DNA of 64,000 nt from Dallia pectoralis (GCA_029465975.1 CM055740.1:4137036-4201035), one strand, 5' to 3'. Shown: positions 1 through 13,100, counted from the first letter of the stretch. Numbers and translations are program-made. Notes: generated by a model from the letters alone, not told the origin.

Positions 1-139
1 TGTGTGTCTGTGTGTGTGTCACGTGGTGTGATGCTCTGTATTCAGATACCTTCCACTTTCCCGCTGAACCCTCTACAGTAAGCTGACAACAACTAACTGA
101 GAAGCAGAACCAATTTAATCTTGTTTGTTAGGCCCAGGA

Positions 140-790
140 TGTCATGTTAGTGCCAAATACCCAGCCAGCCAACCAGCCAGACAGACAGACAGCCAACTAG
201 CCAGACAGACAGACTACCAGACAGACACACAGCCAACCAACCAGCTAGCCAGCCAGACAGCGAACTAGCCAGACAGACAAACAGCCAACTAGCCAGACAG
301 ACAGACTGACATACAGCTAGCTAGCCAGCCAGACAGCCAGCCAGACAGCGAACTAGCCAGACAGACAAACAGCCAACTAGCCAGACAGACAGACTGACAT
401 ACAGCTAGCTAGCCAGACAGCCAGCCAGACAGCGAACTAGCCAGACAGACAAACAGCCAACTAGCCAGACAGACAGACTGACATACAGCTAGCTAGCCAG
501 CCAGACAGCCAGCCAGACAGCGAACTAGCCAGACAGACAAACAGCCAACTAGCCAGACAGGCAGACTGACATACAGCCAGCCAGCCAGACAGCCAACTAG
601 CCAGATAGACAGACTACCAGACAGACACACAGCCAGCCAACCAGCCAGGCACACAGCCAGACTACCAGACAGACACACTGCCAGCCAACCAGCCAGGCAC
701 ACAGCCAGACTACCAGCCAGACAGCCAGCCAGCCAACCAGCCAGCCAACTAGCCAGACAGACAGCCAGCCAACCAGACAGCCAGACAGAG
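140..790. repeat. CAGACAGC-type tandem array with a higher-order period
   Basis: The stretch is made of short CCAG/ACAG/CTAG blocks. A larger block containing GCGAACTAGCCAGACAGACA recurs near 261, 349, 433 and 521, so a higher-order unit of 84-88 bp is built from the four-base-like motif. The minus strand is open for about 106 codons, but the reading is a low-complexity Trp/Leu/Ala/Gly/Cys string and is not a gene. Confidence 0.85.
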
Positions 791-1224
791 AATAAAGAGT
801 AAAGCAAAAGCACCGGAGCTTGTCCTAATGTGCCATGTGGGAAGCAGTGTCACTGCCAAAGACCACCCTATTCCCTAGACTGTGCATTGCTTTTGACCAA
901 GACCCAGAAGACAAGGAGCACACTATCTAGGGGTAAGGGTTCCATTTGGGACACAGGTAGTGGGAAACTGAAGGGAGAAGTCAGTCATTGTGTTGTAGTG
1001 AGTGTCATCTGAGGAAACAGCTGGAATGTGTCACAACACACTGTCTGCCTCACACCCTGCTGCGTTCTGGGCTGTGCAGCTGCAGAACGGTCAGAGATAA
1101 TGATCGCTGTCCCCACTGTTCCCACACTGAGCACGCAGGTGTCCGGACTGGACTTGGAGCATCGGAAGAAGGTTGCCTGGTCCGATATGTCCCGTTTTAA
1201 TTTCCGTCGCGTGGATGGCTGTGT
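791..1224. other. Unique spacer between two arrays
   Basis: This is non-repetitive DNA between the CAGACAGC array and the 28-bp array. I see no convincing exon, RNA gene or transposon in it. The short ORFs here have no recognisable product. Confidence 0.6.
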
Positions 1225-2812
1225 AAGTAATGGCACCAGGATGCACTGTGGGTAGTAATGGCATAAGGATGCACTGTGGGAAGTGATGGTACCAGGATGC
1301 ACTGTGGGAAGTGATGGCACCAGGATGCACTGTGGGAAGTGATGGCACCAGGATGCACTGTGGGAAGTGATGGCACCAGGATGCACTGTGGGAAGTGATG
1401 GCACCAGGATGCACTGTGGGAAGTGATGGCACCAGGATGCACTGTGGGAAGTGATGGCACCAGGAGGCACTGTGGAAGTGAGGCACCAGGATGCACTGTG
1501 GGAAGTGATGGCACCAGGATGCACTGTGGGTAATAATGGCATAAGGATGCACTGTGGGAAGTGATGGTACCAGGATGCACTGTGGGTAGTGATGGCACCA
1601 GGATGCACTGTGGGAAGTGATGGCACCAGGAGGCACTGTGGGAAGTGATGGCACCAGGATGCACTGTGGGAAGTGATGGCACCAGGATGCACTGTGGGTA
1701 GTGATGGCACCAGGAGGCACTGTGGGAAGTGATGGCACCAGGATGCACTGTGGGAAGTGATGGCACCAGGATGCACTGTGGGTAGTAATGGCATAAGGAT
1801 GCACTGGATGGTACCAGGATGCACTGTGGGAAGTGATGGCACCAGGATGCACTGTGGGTAGTAATGGCATAAGGATGCACTGTGGGAAGTGATGGTACCA
1901 GGATGCACTGTGGGAAGTGATGGCACCAGGATGCACTGTGGGAAGTGATGGCACCAGGATGCACTGTGGGAAGTGATGGCACCAGGATGCACTGTGGGAA
2001 GTGATGGCACCAGGAGGCACTGTGGGAAGTGATGGCACCAGGATGCACTGTGGGAAGTGATGGCACCAGGAGGCACTGTGGGAAGTGATGGCACCAGGAT
2101 GCACTGTGGGAAGTGATGGCACCAGGAGGCACTGGGAAGTGATGGCACCAGGAGGCACTGTGGGAAGTGATGGCACCAGGATGCACTGTGGGTAGTAATG
2201 GAGGATGCACTGTGGGAAGTGATGGTACCAGGATGCACTGTGGGAAGTGATGGCACCAGGATGCACTGTGGGTAGTGATGGCACCAGGAGGCACTGTGGG
2301 AAGTGATGGCACCAGGATGCACTGTGGGAAGTGATGGCACCAGGAGGCACTGGGAAGTGATGGCACCAGGATGCACTGTGGGAAGTGATGGCACCAGGAT
2401 GCACTGTGGGTAGTAATGGCATAAGGATGCACTGTGGGAAGTGATGGTACCAGGATGCACTGTGGGTAGTGATGGCACCAGGATGCACTGTGGGTAGTGA
2501 TGGCACCAGGAGGCACTGTGGGAAGTGATGGCACCAGGATGCACTGTGGGAAGTGATGGCACCAGGATGCACTGTGGGTAGTGATGGCACCAGGAGGCAC
2601 TGTGGGAAGTGATGGCACCAGGATGCACTGTGGGAAGTGATGGCACCAGGATGCACTGTGGGTAGTAATGGCATAAGGATGCACTGTGGGAAGTGATGGT
2701 ACCAGGATGCACTGTGGGTAGTGATGGCACCAGGATGCACTGTGGGTAGTAATGGCATAAGGATGCACTGTGGGAAGTGATGGCACCAGGAGGCACTGTG
2801 GGAAGACGACAA
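1225..2812. repeat. 28-bp minisatellite, about 57 copies
   Basis: The unit starts GATGGCACCAGGATGCACTG and closes with TGGGAAGT. Variants have GGTAGT for GGAAGT, ATAAGG for ACCAGG, and GAGGCACT for GATGCACT. A few copies are shortened, for example near 1480, 1806, 2133 and 2350. Because 28 is not a multiple of three and the unit has no minus-strand stop in any frame, all three minus frames stay open for about 550-650 codons; these are not genes. The array abuts a Tc1-like transposase remnant at its right end. Confidence 0.95.
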
Positions 2813-3140
2813 GTCGTGGAGGGACTGTGATGCCCTGGGCCACGTTCTGCTGTGAAACCCTGGGTCCGGGCGTTCATGTTGACGTCAATTTGACACGTGC
2901 CACCAACCTGAACATCATTGCAGACCAGGTACACTTCCTCATGACAATAGTATTCCCTGACGGCGGTGGCCTCTTTCAGCTGGATAATTCAGCCTGTCAC
3001 ATTGCACACAGCGTTTGGGAACGGTTTGAACATGATGAAGAGTTCAAGGTGCTGCATTGTCCTCCAAACACCCAATATCTCAATCCAATTAAGGAGGACC
3101 CACAGCATATTAGACAGGTCCTAATGTTCTGGCTCATCAG
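2813..3140 (+). mobile_element. Tc1-like transposase remnant (3' half of the DDE domain)
   Basis: The plus-strand reading across 2813-3140 resembles the C-terminal part of teleost Tc1/mariner transposases. GGTVMPWATF corresponds to the GG-VM-WG-F block, LFQLDNSACHIAHSVWE to the Q-DN-A-CH block carrying the second catalytic Asp, and HCPPNTQYLNPIKEDP to the PNSPDLNPIEHLW block that ends at the third catalytic position. There Lys stands where the family has Glu, so this copy should be inactive. The N-terminal half and both terminal inverted repeats are missing, and the 28-bp minisatellite occupies the 5' side. The identification rests on motif order and spacing. Confidence 0.7.
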
Positions 3141-4074
3141 TGAGAGGCGAGTCAGAGACGGAGGCCTAGCTCACAGCAATGCAAACAGGCCTCCTGTTCC
3201 TTAATACCTGTTTGGAGATCAGACAAATATTACCTGACAGAGTGATTCTCCAGTCCTGCCCACAAATGACCAAACCACTCCGGGTCAAACTGCTCCGACT
3301 AGGGACTTTAGAGAGGTTGCACAAATGTTGCTCAGCCCGTGTCCCAGATCTCAGAAATGTCACAATTAAAACATTCAACACCAGCGCCCGGCACGCTGCC
3401 GTATCTCCCAGGGGGCACTTTGACATTTAGAAGAATCTAGCAGGACGAATGAGGAAGAAGAGGAGGAAGAACGGAGAGGGCGTAAGTGTCTCATCAACAG
3501 AAAGACAGGAGAAAGTTAAATGGATCTCAGAGACAGCCGAGTACAGTACACACCACAGAGATAACTGGGTCTGGCGCATTGCAGTATCACCGGACCCAGT
3601 TGGTGGAGAAGCACGCCGGGGGAAAGATTGAAAAACACAGCGTTATTCAAATCCGTCGAGAGTAGCGATAGGCCCCGGTAACAGAACTATTTGTTCTGTC
3701 CTGGAATGACAGCAACGCACAAGTCGTTTATGCAGCAAAAACAGACCCGTGACCAGGCTAGGGTAATGCGTAGAGGGGAAAAACACACACACACACACAC
3801 AGCCTGGGATTTGCTTTTATCAACGGGCGTGTGCGTGGGGAGCTGTAACGCGAGGGGAATGGCCTCTTCATAGCCATTAGGGTGCTGTAATGTGCCATTG
3901 ACATGATGACACTGGGGGTGAGAGCGGAGCTAAAGAGAGGTGAGGGAAGGCAGGAAGAGAAAAGGAGACAAAGACAGAGAGTGCAATGGAAAGGGGGAGG
4001 AAAGAGGGGAGTGAGTGGGAGGTGGGAGTGGGGGGATGACAGAGTGGGAGAAGACAACAGGACGAATACAGAGA
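3141..4074. other. Non-coding spacer
   Basis: This is unique sequence with a short AC tract near 3783-3802. It becomes purine-rich toward 3900-4070 before the 16-bp array. No coding exon, RNA gene or clear transposon end was recognised. Confidence 0.5.
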
Positions 4075-4848
4075 ATGGGAGGGATGTAGAGTGGGAGGGA
4101 TGTAGAGTGGGGATGTAGAGAGTGGGAGGGAGTGGGAGGGATGTAGAGTGGGAGGGATGTAGAGTGGGAGGGATGTAGAGTGGGAGGGATGTAGAGTGGG
4201 AGGGAGGGAGTGGGAGGGATGTAGAGTGGGAGGGATGTAGAGTGGGAGGGATGTAGAGTGGGAGGGATGTAGAGTGGGAGGGATGTAGAGGGGTGGGAGG
4301 GATGTAGAGTGGGAGAGTGGGAGGGATGTAGAGAGGGGAGGGGGAGGGATGTAGGGGAGTGGGAGGGATGTAGAGTGGGAGGGAGGGATGTGGGAGGGAT
4401 GAGAGTGGGAGGGATGTAGTGGGAGGGTGGGGGGGATGTAGAGAGTGGGAGGGATGTAGAGTGGGAGGGATGAGGTGGGAGGGATGTAGAGTGGGAGGGA
4501 TGTAGAGTGGGAGGGATGTAGGGTGGGAGGGATGTAGAGTGGGAGGGATGTAGAGTGGGAGGGATGTAGAGTGGGAGGGATGTAGAGTGGGAGGGATGTA
4601 GAGTGGGAGGGATGTAGAGTGGGAGGGATGTAGAGGGAGGGGAGGGTGGGAGGGATGTAGAGTGGGAGGGATGTAGAGTGGGAGGGATGTAGAGTGGGAG
4701 GGATGTAGAGAGGGGGAGGGATGTAGAGAGGGGAGGGGGGGATGTAGAGTGGGAGGGATGGAGGGGGAGGGATGTAGAGTGGGAGGGATGTAGAGTGGGA
4801 GGGATGGGAGAGAGGGAGGGGAGGGGAGGGTGTAGAGAGGGGAGGGCA
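4075..4848. repeat. 16-bp G-rich minisatellite, about 48 copies
   Basis: The unit is GGGAGGGATGTAGAGT with many small deletions, such as GGGAGGGAGGG junctions and missing GTAGAG. Each pair of units supplies four G-triplets on the plus strand, so the array can form G-quadruplexes. The opposite strand reads as a Pro/Ser/Leu-rich ORF in several frames and is rejected as a gene. Confidence 0.93.
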
Positions 4849-4874
4849 TTATAATTCTGCCAAGTCCCTATTAT

Positions 4875-7800
4875 TGCCCTGTTGATGGGATTGTGGGTAG
4901 TTTGCTGAACATTTGCCCCGTTGATGGGATTGTGGGTAGTTTGCTGAACATTTGCCCCGTTGATGGGATTGTGGGTAGTTTGCTGAACATTTGCCCGTTG
5001 ATGGGATTGTGGGTAGTTTGCTGAACATTTGCCCCGTTGATGGGATTGTGGGTAGTTTGCTGAACATTTGCCCGTTGATGGGATTGTGGGTAGTTTGCTG
5101 AACATTTGCCTGAACATTTGCCCCGTTGATGGGATTGTGGGTAGTTTGCTGAACATTTGCCCGTTGATGGGATTGTGGGTAGTTTGCTGAACATTTGCCC
5201 CGTTGATGGGATTGTGGGTAGTTTGCTGAACATTTGCCCCGTTGATGGGATTGTGGGTAGTTTGCTGAACATTTGCCCCGTTGATGGGATTGTGGGTAGT
5301 TTGCTGAACATTTGCCCCGTTGATGGGATTGTGGGTAGTTTGCTGAACATTTGCCCCGTTGATGGGATTGTGGGTAGTTTGCTGAACATTTGCCCCGTTG
5401 ATGGGATTGTGGGTAGTTTGCTGAACATTTGCCCGTTGATGGGATTGTGGGTAGTTTGCTGAACATTTGCCCCGTTGATGGGATTGTGGGTAGTTTGCTG
5501 AACATTTGCCCGTTGATGGGATTGTGGGTAGTTTGCTGAACATTTGCCCCGTTGATGGGATTGTGGGTAGTTTGCTGAACATTTGCCCCGTTGATGGGAT
5601 TGTGGGTAGTTTGCTGAACATTTGCCCCGTTGATGGGATTGTGGGTAGTTTGCTGAACATTTGCCCGTTGATGGGATTGTGGGTAGTTTGCTGAACATTT
5701 GCCCCGTTGATGGGATTGTGGGTAGTTTGCTGAACATTTGCCCGTTGATGGGATTGTGGGTAGTTTGCTGAACATTTGCCCGTTGATGGGATTGTGGGTA
5801 GTTTGCTGAACATTTGCCCGTTGATGGGATTGTGGGTAGTTTGCTGAACATTTGCCCCGTTGATGGGATTGTGGGTAGTTTGCTGAACATTTGCCCCGTT
5901 GATGGGATTGTGGGTAGTTTGCTGAACATTTGCCCGTTGATGGGATTGTGGGTAGTTTGCTGAACATTTGCTGAACATTTGCCCGTTGATGGGATTGTGG
6001 GTAGTTTGCTGAACATTTGCCCGTTGATGGGATTGTGGGTAGTTTGCTGAACATTTGCCCCGTTGATGGGATTGTGGGTAGTTTGCTGAACATTTGCCCG
6101 TTGATGGGATTGTGGGTAGTTTGCTGAACATTTGCCCGTTGATGGGATTGTGGGTAGTTTGCTGAACATTTGCCCCGTTGATGGGATTGTGGGTAGTTTG
6201 CTGAACATTTGCCCCGTTGATGGGATTGTGGGTAGTTTGCTGAACATTTGCCCCGTTGATGGGATTGTGGGTAGTTTGCTTGATGGGATTGTGGGTAGTT
6301 TGCTGAACATTTGCCCCGTTGATGGGATTGTGGGTAGTTTGCTGAACATTTGCCCCGTTGATGGGATTGTGGGTAGTTTGCTGAACATTTGCCCCGTTGA
6401 TGGATTGTGGGATTGTGGGTAGTTTGCTGAACATTTGCCCCGTTGATGGGATTGTGGGTAGTTTGCTGAAACAGTTTGCTGAACATTTGCCCCGTTGATG
6501 GGATTGTGGGTAGTTTGCTGAACATTTGCCCGTTGATGGGATTGTGGGTAGTTTGCTGAACATTTGCCCCGTTGATGGGATTGTGGGTAGTTTGCTGAAC
6601 ATTTGCCCCGTTGATGGGATTGTGGGTAGTTTGCTGAACATTTGCCCCGTTGATGGGATTGTGGGTAGTTTGCTGAACATTTGCCCATTGCTGAACATTT
6701 GCCCGTTGATGGGATTGTGGGTAGTTTGCTGAACATTTGCCCCGTTGATGGGATTGTGGGTAGTTTGCTGAACATTTGCCCGTTGATGGGATTGTGGGTA
6801 GTTTGCTGAAACATTTGAACATTTGCCCGTTGATGGGATTGTGGGTAGTTTGCTGAACATTTGCCCGTTTGGGATTGTGGGAGTTTGCTGAACATTTGCC
6901 CGTTGATGGGATTGTGGGTAGTTTGCTGAACATTTGCCCGTTGATGGGATTGTGGGTAGTTTGCTGAACATTTGCCCGTTGATGGGATTGTGGGTAGTTT
7001 GCTGAACATTTGCCCGTTGATGGGATTGTGGGTAGTTTGCTGAACATTTGCCCCGTTGATGGGATTGTGGGTAGTTTGCTGAACATTTGCCCCGTTGATG
7101 GGATTGTGGGTAGCCCCGTTGATGGGATTGTGGGTAGTTTGCTGAACATTTGCCCCGTTGATGGGACAGTTTTGAACATTTGCCCCGTTGATGGGATTGT
7201 GGGTAGTTTGCTGAACATTTGCCCGTTGATGGGATTGTGGGTAGTTTGCTGAACATTTGCCCCGTTGATGGGATTGTGGGTAGTTTGCTGAACATTTGCC
7301 CCGTTGTTGATGGGAGTTTTGTGGGTAGTTTGCTGAACATTTGCCCCGTTGATGGGATTGTGGGTAGTTTGCTGAACATTTGCCCGTTGATGGGATTGTG
7401 GGTAGTTTGCTGAACATTTGCCCCGTTGATGGGATTGTGGGTAGTTTGCTGAACATTTGCCCCGTTGATGGGATTGTGGGTAGTTTGCTGAACATTTGCC
7501 CCGTTGATGGGATTGTGGGTAGTTTGCTGAACATTTGCCCGTTGATGGGATTGTGGGTAGTTTGCTGAACATTTGCCCCGTTGATGGGATTGTGGGTAGT
7601 TTGCTGAACATTTGCCCCGTTGATGGGATTGTGGGTAGTTTGCTGAACATTTGCCCCGTTGATGGGATTGTGGGTAGTTTGCTGAACATTTGCCCCGTTG
7701 ATGGGATTGTGGGTAGTTTGCTGAACATTTGCCCGTTGATGGGATTGTGGGTAGTTTGCTGAACATTTGCCCGTTGATGGGATTGTGGGTAGTTTGCTGA

Positions 7801-9432
7801 ACATTTGCCCGTTGATGGGATTGTGGGTAGTTTGTGAACATTTGCCCGTTGATGGGATTGTGGGTAGTTTGTTTGCTGAACATTTGCCCCGTTGATGGGA
7901 TTGTGGGTAGTTTGCTGAACATTTGCCCCGTTGATGGGATTGTGGGTAGTTTGCTGAACATTTGCCCCGTTGATGGGATTGTGGGTAGTTTGCTGAACAT
8001 TTGCCCCGTTGATGGGATTGTGGGTAGTTTGCTGAACATTTGCCCCGTTGATGGGATTGTGGGTAGTTTGCTGAACATTTGCCCCGTTGATGGGATTGTG
8101 GGTAGTTTGCTGAACATTTGCCCGTTGATGGGATTGTGGGTAGTTTGCTGAACATTTGCCCCGTTGATGGGATTGTGGGTAGTTTGCTGAACATTTGCCC
8201 GTTGATGGGATTGTGGGTAGTTTGCTGAACATTTGCCCGTTGATGGGATTGTGGGTAGTTTGCTGAACATTTGAACCCCGTTGATGGGATTGTGGGTAGT
8301 TTGCTGAACATTTGCCCCGTTGATGGGATTGTGGGTAGTTTGCTGAACATTTGCCCCGTTGATGGGATTGTGGGTAGTTTGCTGAACATTTGCCCCGTTG
8401 ATGGGATTGTGGGTAGTTTGCTGAACATTTGAACCCCGTTGATGGGATTGTGGGTAGTTTGCTGAACATTTGCCCCGTTGATGGGATTGTGGGTAGTTTG
8501 CTGAACATTTGCCCCGTTGATGGGATTGTGGGTAGTTTGCTGAACATTTGCCCCGTTGATGGGATTGTGGGTAGTTTGCTGAACATTTGCCCGTTGATGG
8601 GATTGTGGGTAGTTTGCTGAACATTTGCCCCGTTGATGGGATTGTGGGTAGTTTGCTGAACATTTGCCCCGTTGATGGGATTGTGGGTAGTTTGCTGAAC
8701 ATTTGCCCCGTTGATGGGATTGTGGGTAGTTTGCTGAACATTTGCCCGTTGATGGGATTGTGGGTAGTTTGCTGAACATTTGCCCCGTTGATGGGATTGT
8801 GGGTAGTTTGCTGAACATTTGCCCGTTGATGGGATTGTGGGTAGTTTGCTGAACATTTGCCCCGTTGATGGGATTGTGGGTAGTTTGCTGAACATTTGCC
8901 CCGTTGATGGGATTGTGGGTAGTTTGCTGAACATTTGCCCGTTGATGGGATTGTGGGTAGTTTGCTGAACATTTGCCCCGTTGATGGGATTGTGGGTAGT
9001 TTGCTGAACATTTGCCCCGTTGATGGGATTGTGGGTAGTTTGCTGAACATTTGCCCGTTGATGGGATTGTGGGTAGTTTGCTGAACATTTGCCCCGTTGA
9101 TGGGATTGTGGGTAGTTTGCTGAACATTTGCCCCGTTGATGGGATTGTGGGTAGTTTGCTGAACATTTGCCCCGTTGATGGGATTGTGGGTAGTTTGCTG
9201 AACATTTGCCCCGTTGATGGGATTGTGGGTAGTTTGCTGAACATTTGCCCGTTGATGGGATTGTGGGTAGTTTGCTGAACATTTGCCCCGTTGATGGGAT
9301 TGTGGGTAGTTTGCTGAACATTTGCCCCGTTGATGGGATTGTGGGTAGTTTGCTGAACATTTGCCCCGTTGATGGGATTGTGGGTAGTTTGCTGAACATT
9401 TGCCCCGTTGATGGGATTGTGGGTAGTGGGTA
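4875..9432. repeat. 39/38-bp minisatellite, about 118 copies, 4.5 kb
   Basis: The unit starts TTGATGGGATTGTGGGTAGT and continues TTGCTGAACATTTGCCCCG. Two main length forms alternate irregularly, 39 bp ending CCCCG and 38 bp ending CCCG. Rarer junction copies occur near 5110, 5970, 6280, 6470, 6690, 6815, 7112, 7165, 7310 and 8275. The minus strand of the unit has no stop in any frame, which produces overlapping ORFs of about 1500-1700 codons. No promoter or splice structure points to coding. Confidence 0.97.
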
Positions 9433-9555
9433 ATTTGATTAAGAGGATTATACTTACATCCTTATGAGACTCAGCTTGGCCCAGCAGACAAAAAGTAGAT
9501 TTTCTCGTTCCCTTCAATCTATCCACCCTCTGTCTATTAAACTCTCTGACTCTCT

Positions 9556-9571
9556 CTCTCACACACACGCG

Positions 9572-9658
<87 letters not shown>
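9556..9658. repeat. (AC)n microsatellite
   Basis: An almost pure AC dinucleotide run of about 100 bp, preceded by a CT-rich lead-in. Confidence 0.95.
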
Positions 9659-9659
<1 letters not shown>

Positions 9660-9855
9660 CATAGTTTCACATCTGACTTATGGCCAAAAGGTTGCCCGAT
9701 CAAATTCCCAAGCGTAATTTGAATAATAATACATAATGAAATCGCAGTTGGTGTCTGCGTAACAAATGCTAAAGAAACAGTTCATTATGATGATCTATAA
9801 AAGTACCCTACTAGAAGAAGATATAGAAGATAACACATCGGCACAATTAATTGTA

Positions 9856-10196
9856 GCGTTTACATGAGGATCAAATCAGAGTCTCGTGCGTTTACATGAG
9901 GATCAAATCAGAGTCTCGTGCGTTTACATGAGGATCAAATCAGAGTCTCGTGCGTTTACATGAGGATCAAATCAGAGTCTCGGTCGTTTACATGAGGATC
10001 AAATCAGAGTCTCGGTCGTTTACATGAGGATCAAATCAGAGTCTCGTGCGTTTACATGAGGATCAAATCAGAGTCTCGGTCGTTTACATGAGGATCAAAT
10101 CAGAGTCTCTGTCGTTTACATGAGGATCAAATCAGAGTCTCGGTCGTTTACATGAGGATCAAATCAGAGTCTCGTGCGTTTACATGAAGAACAAAT
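9856..10196. repeat. 32-bp minisatellite, about 10.6 copies
   Basis: The unit starts GTTTACATGAGGATCAAATC and ends AGAGTCTCGTGC. The main variation is TCGTGC versus TCGGTC near the unit end. Copies are directly adjacent with no unique spacers, which rules out a CRISPR reading. Confidence 0.93.
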
Positions 10197-13100
10197 CAGA
10201 GTACAGGACTGCTAATCGAGGCACAGTTGGTTCTGGAGTACGAACAGGTCAAGTGTTCCTCAGTCCGATCGCTCGCCGTCTCTTTCAATACGACACATCG
10301 TACGCTTCAGTAGTGTCAGCGTCTGAGAGACCGTAAGGGACCGGACGGCGTGCGGCCAGGACGAAAAGGTTCCCGGTAGCACCGCAGGCGTTCACCGGTC
10401 ACGGTTCCAGATCGATGTTCTGTGTGTGTGTGGTGGGGGGGGGATATTACTCACGGCCAGCGGTATCTCCGTTGTTCTGTTAATCCTCGAAACAGGCAAC
10501 AGTGTCAACGCATTATAATACCAGCCACTCTGCGGTTCCGTTGTGTGAAATTACACACACACACTCCAATGTCACCCGGTGACTTGGCTTCACCGCGATA
10601 ACGGCGGTGTTTCAGCCTCGGCTAAGTGGTTACTGGAGGGACTAATTAGCCGCTACCCTCCTAATTATTTCACTCCCCAGCTTTGGGTGCGTGGAAACGG
10701 GGTGCCCAGGGTAAGGGGTGATTAGGGACGCAGCTGTGACCTGCGCTGTATCCAGTCTGTTCAGGAATATCAATCTGCAAACATGTTCAACAAAACTGCT
10801 TTTGCTTTGTCATTGTAGGCTGCGGTGTGTAGAGAGATGAGGGAAACGTCTATTCAGTCAATATAAGAACAAGCCGGAACCCCTTCTCTGCTTTCACATT
10901 GAAAATCACAAAGTAAATATATTGAATCTGCTTGAAATGAAATTAATTAAGAGACTTCTTTAAACGGCAATTAAATCAGGTCCGGCCCATTTTAGTAGTC
11001 ATCTTTTAGAACGAGCTACGGTTTAATCAATTAGTCAGCGTGTTTTGTTTTGGTCAACCCCAAACCCACGAACTGCTCGTTAAACTTTTTTGTAAAAATA
11101 TTCTTGAATAAGTGATGCATCATCTAAATACACTGCAAGTGGCGATATTATTTGACCACGACATTAAAACCCTAATAATATTAATGTGTTCGTTTTTACA
11201 TTGTTCGTGCATCGCCCCAACACATCTGATTCGAATGAAGGGAAGGCGCGTGTGACATGAGTCTTCCTGTAAGTGAATATAGGCTTTACGTACTGTACCA
11301 GGAACGGTCTGGAGGTTCATTCAATCACCACACCACACAACACACACCACACACCACACACATAATTCAATTCAAATTGAAATCCTCTCTTGCATTGCTC
11401 TGTAGTGGGCAGAATTACAGGGCCGGTCTGCCCAACCGGCAGCTTCCAAGGGTCCTTAGCAGATAGAGGGCCCCTGTCTAAAGTGCCACTAGGAGGCCCC
11501 CTATTGCGAGTAAATATTAGGCTAATTTCTAAATTTGGTTTCAGTATCAGTCCCTATAAGAAACTCAATTAGCCCTATCATTAAAAACGTGTTTGCTGAT
11601 CTGACTTTATCTTGCCAGCTAAATACACATAATATCCCAGGGCAAATTTGCTTTCAATTTGGTTGAAAATTGGCAAAATAATATCCCCCGTAAACCCAGG
11701 TAGCTCAGGGGACTCTGCCGCTGTCTCTGATGTACATATAATTCCCGGGGTGGATGTTCGATTCTGGCCCCCGCCATATCAACGCAGCTGTCTTTCCCAT
11801 TTTCTTATCCCCAAAAAAATTATAAAAGCATGTAAATGCACGAGTGAATATTGCAATTGAATATTGATTTGAGAATTGCAAAGAAGTGTTAAAATATGTT
11901 TTTTCCGCTTTCAAAATGAGGGCCACTGCATTGTTTTGTCTTGGGGCCCTAAATGGCAGTGTCCGGACCTGGAAGTTTCCTCAGATGGCTAGGAAAAAAC
12001 CTGATGTTCCAAATGCAAACTTTCTTCAGCAAGTGAATAGATTGAATAGTTCACTCTAGAACAACCGTCACTCAGAACGTGCATTGGAGTTTACAGCACA
12101 TGTACATCAGAATAATGAAGGTCCCCTCAGACAAAAGGCTAAAAGAGGTTCATTAAATACACCATCAGGTAAAAACACATTGGATTCATTTATTTGTAGA
12201 AGCAATCGTGATTGCCTTCGTAAGGTGCCATTTTGACGGAATGACACAAGCCACTGGCACAATACCCCGAACCTCTAAGGATGGGTTTCTTGTTAACAGA
12301 TAAACAGAAAAATAGATTAGTTTAGTTGCTTTTTGAGTTCAAGGTTAAGTTATAATAACAGTGATGTAATATACTTGTTTACATTACATTCGCTCGCACA
12401 TTAAACCCTGGCCCAATTGGATGTGATTATTTCTGTGAAATTGCATCATTTTTTTGAAGTTTGCCAGAATTGCAGCAATAGGAAGTGTTTGGGTAAGGTT
12501 CTCTGGTGGTTGTAAAGACGTTGTTTAAAAGGTCATACTAAATAGTTAATGAACATTTTGAGAATATTAAAACATTAACGTCCACTGGAAATAAAAGGAG
12601 AATCTAAGGTATTGTCTTGGGAACGTTCCCAGTTTTCTGGGCGTGCAAACGGCCAGGTCAGTCTGTCTGTGTTTATCGACAATCACAAACAGTAAACTTT
12701 ATGTTTACCTTAAATGTTTATCTTAAAATATCAGGCCAAACATGTTTCTACGCAAGAATTACATTTAAACAGTGCAAGCTTCTGAAACAATATAGGAAGT
12801 ACGTGGAATGAACAACTGTTTCAACTGTCACCCCCACCTACAAAACATGTAAACCCAGATGACGTCCTCGCCTCAGAAAGTCAAACCTAACACCATATCT
12901 GACAATAAATTCAGAAATACTATGTGAATGTTTAACTAGATATTGAAAGAACAAGAAGATCAATGAGCCTTATGGGTTAGACGGAACAGGAAAAGATCCA
13001 AAGTCTCTCTCACACACGAAAAGGTTGGAAGCCACTGAAATAATGCACCTTATATGGAGAGTATTGTTGACCGTTCAGCCGGGAAATATGAACGGACAAC

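Noticed and set aside
985..2934. Minus-strand ORFs of about 550-650 codons (His/Ser/Cys/Pro-rich)
   Set aside because: They are the 28-bp minisatellite read in three frames; the unit lacks stops on that strand and the readings have no domain or splice context.
5157..9433. Series of plus-strand ORFs reading PVDGIVGSLLNIC repeats
   Set aside because: The 39-bp unit is 13 codons, so runs of 39-bp copies are automatically open until a 38-bp copy shifts the frame.
3930..9703. Three minus-strand ORFs of about 1500-1700 codons across 3.9-9.7 kb
   Set aside because: They come from the 39/38-bp and 16-bp arrays. All three frames are open at once, which is a property of the unit and not of coding selection.
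9856..10196. CRISPR-like direct repeats of 32 bp
   Set aside because: Units are directly adjacent with no unique spacers, in a vertebrate genome; an ordinary minisatellite.
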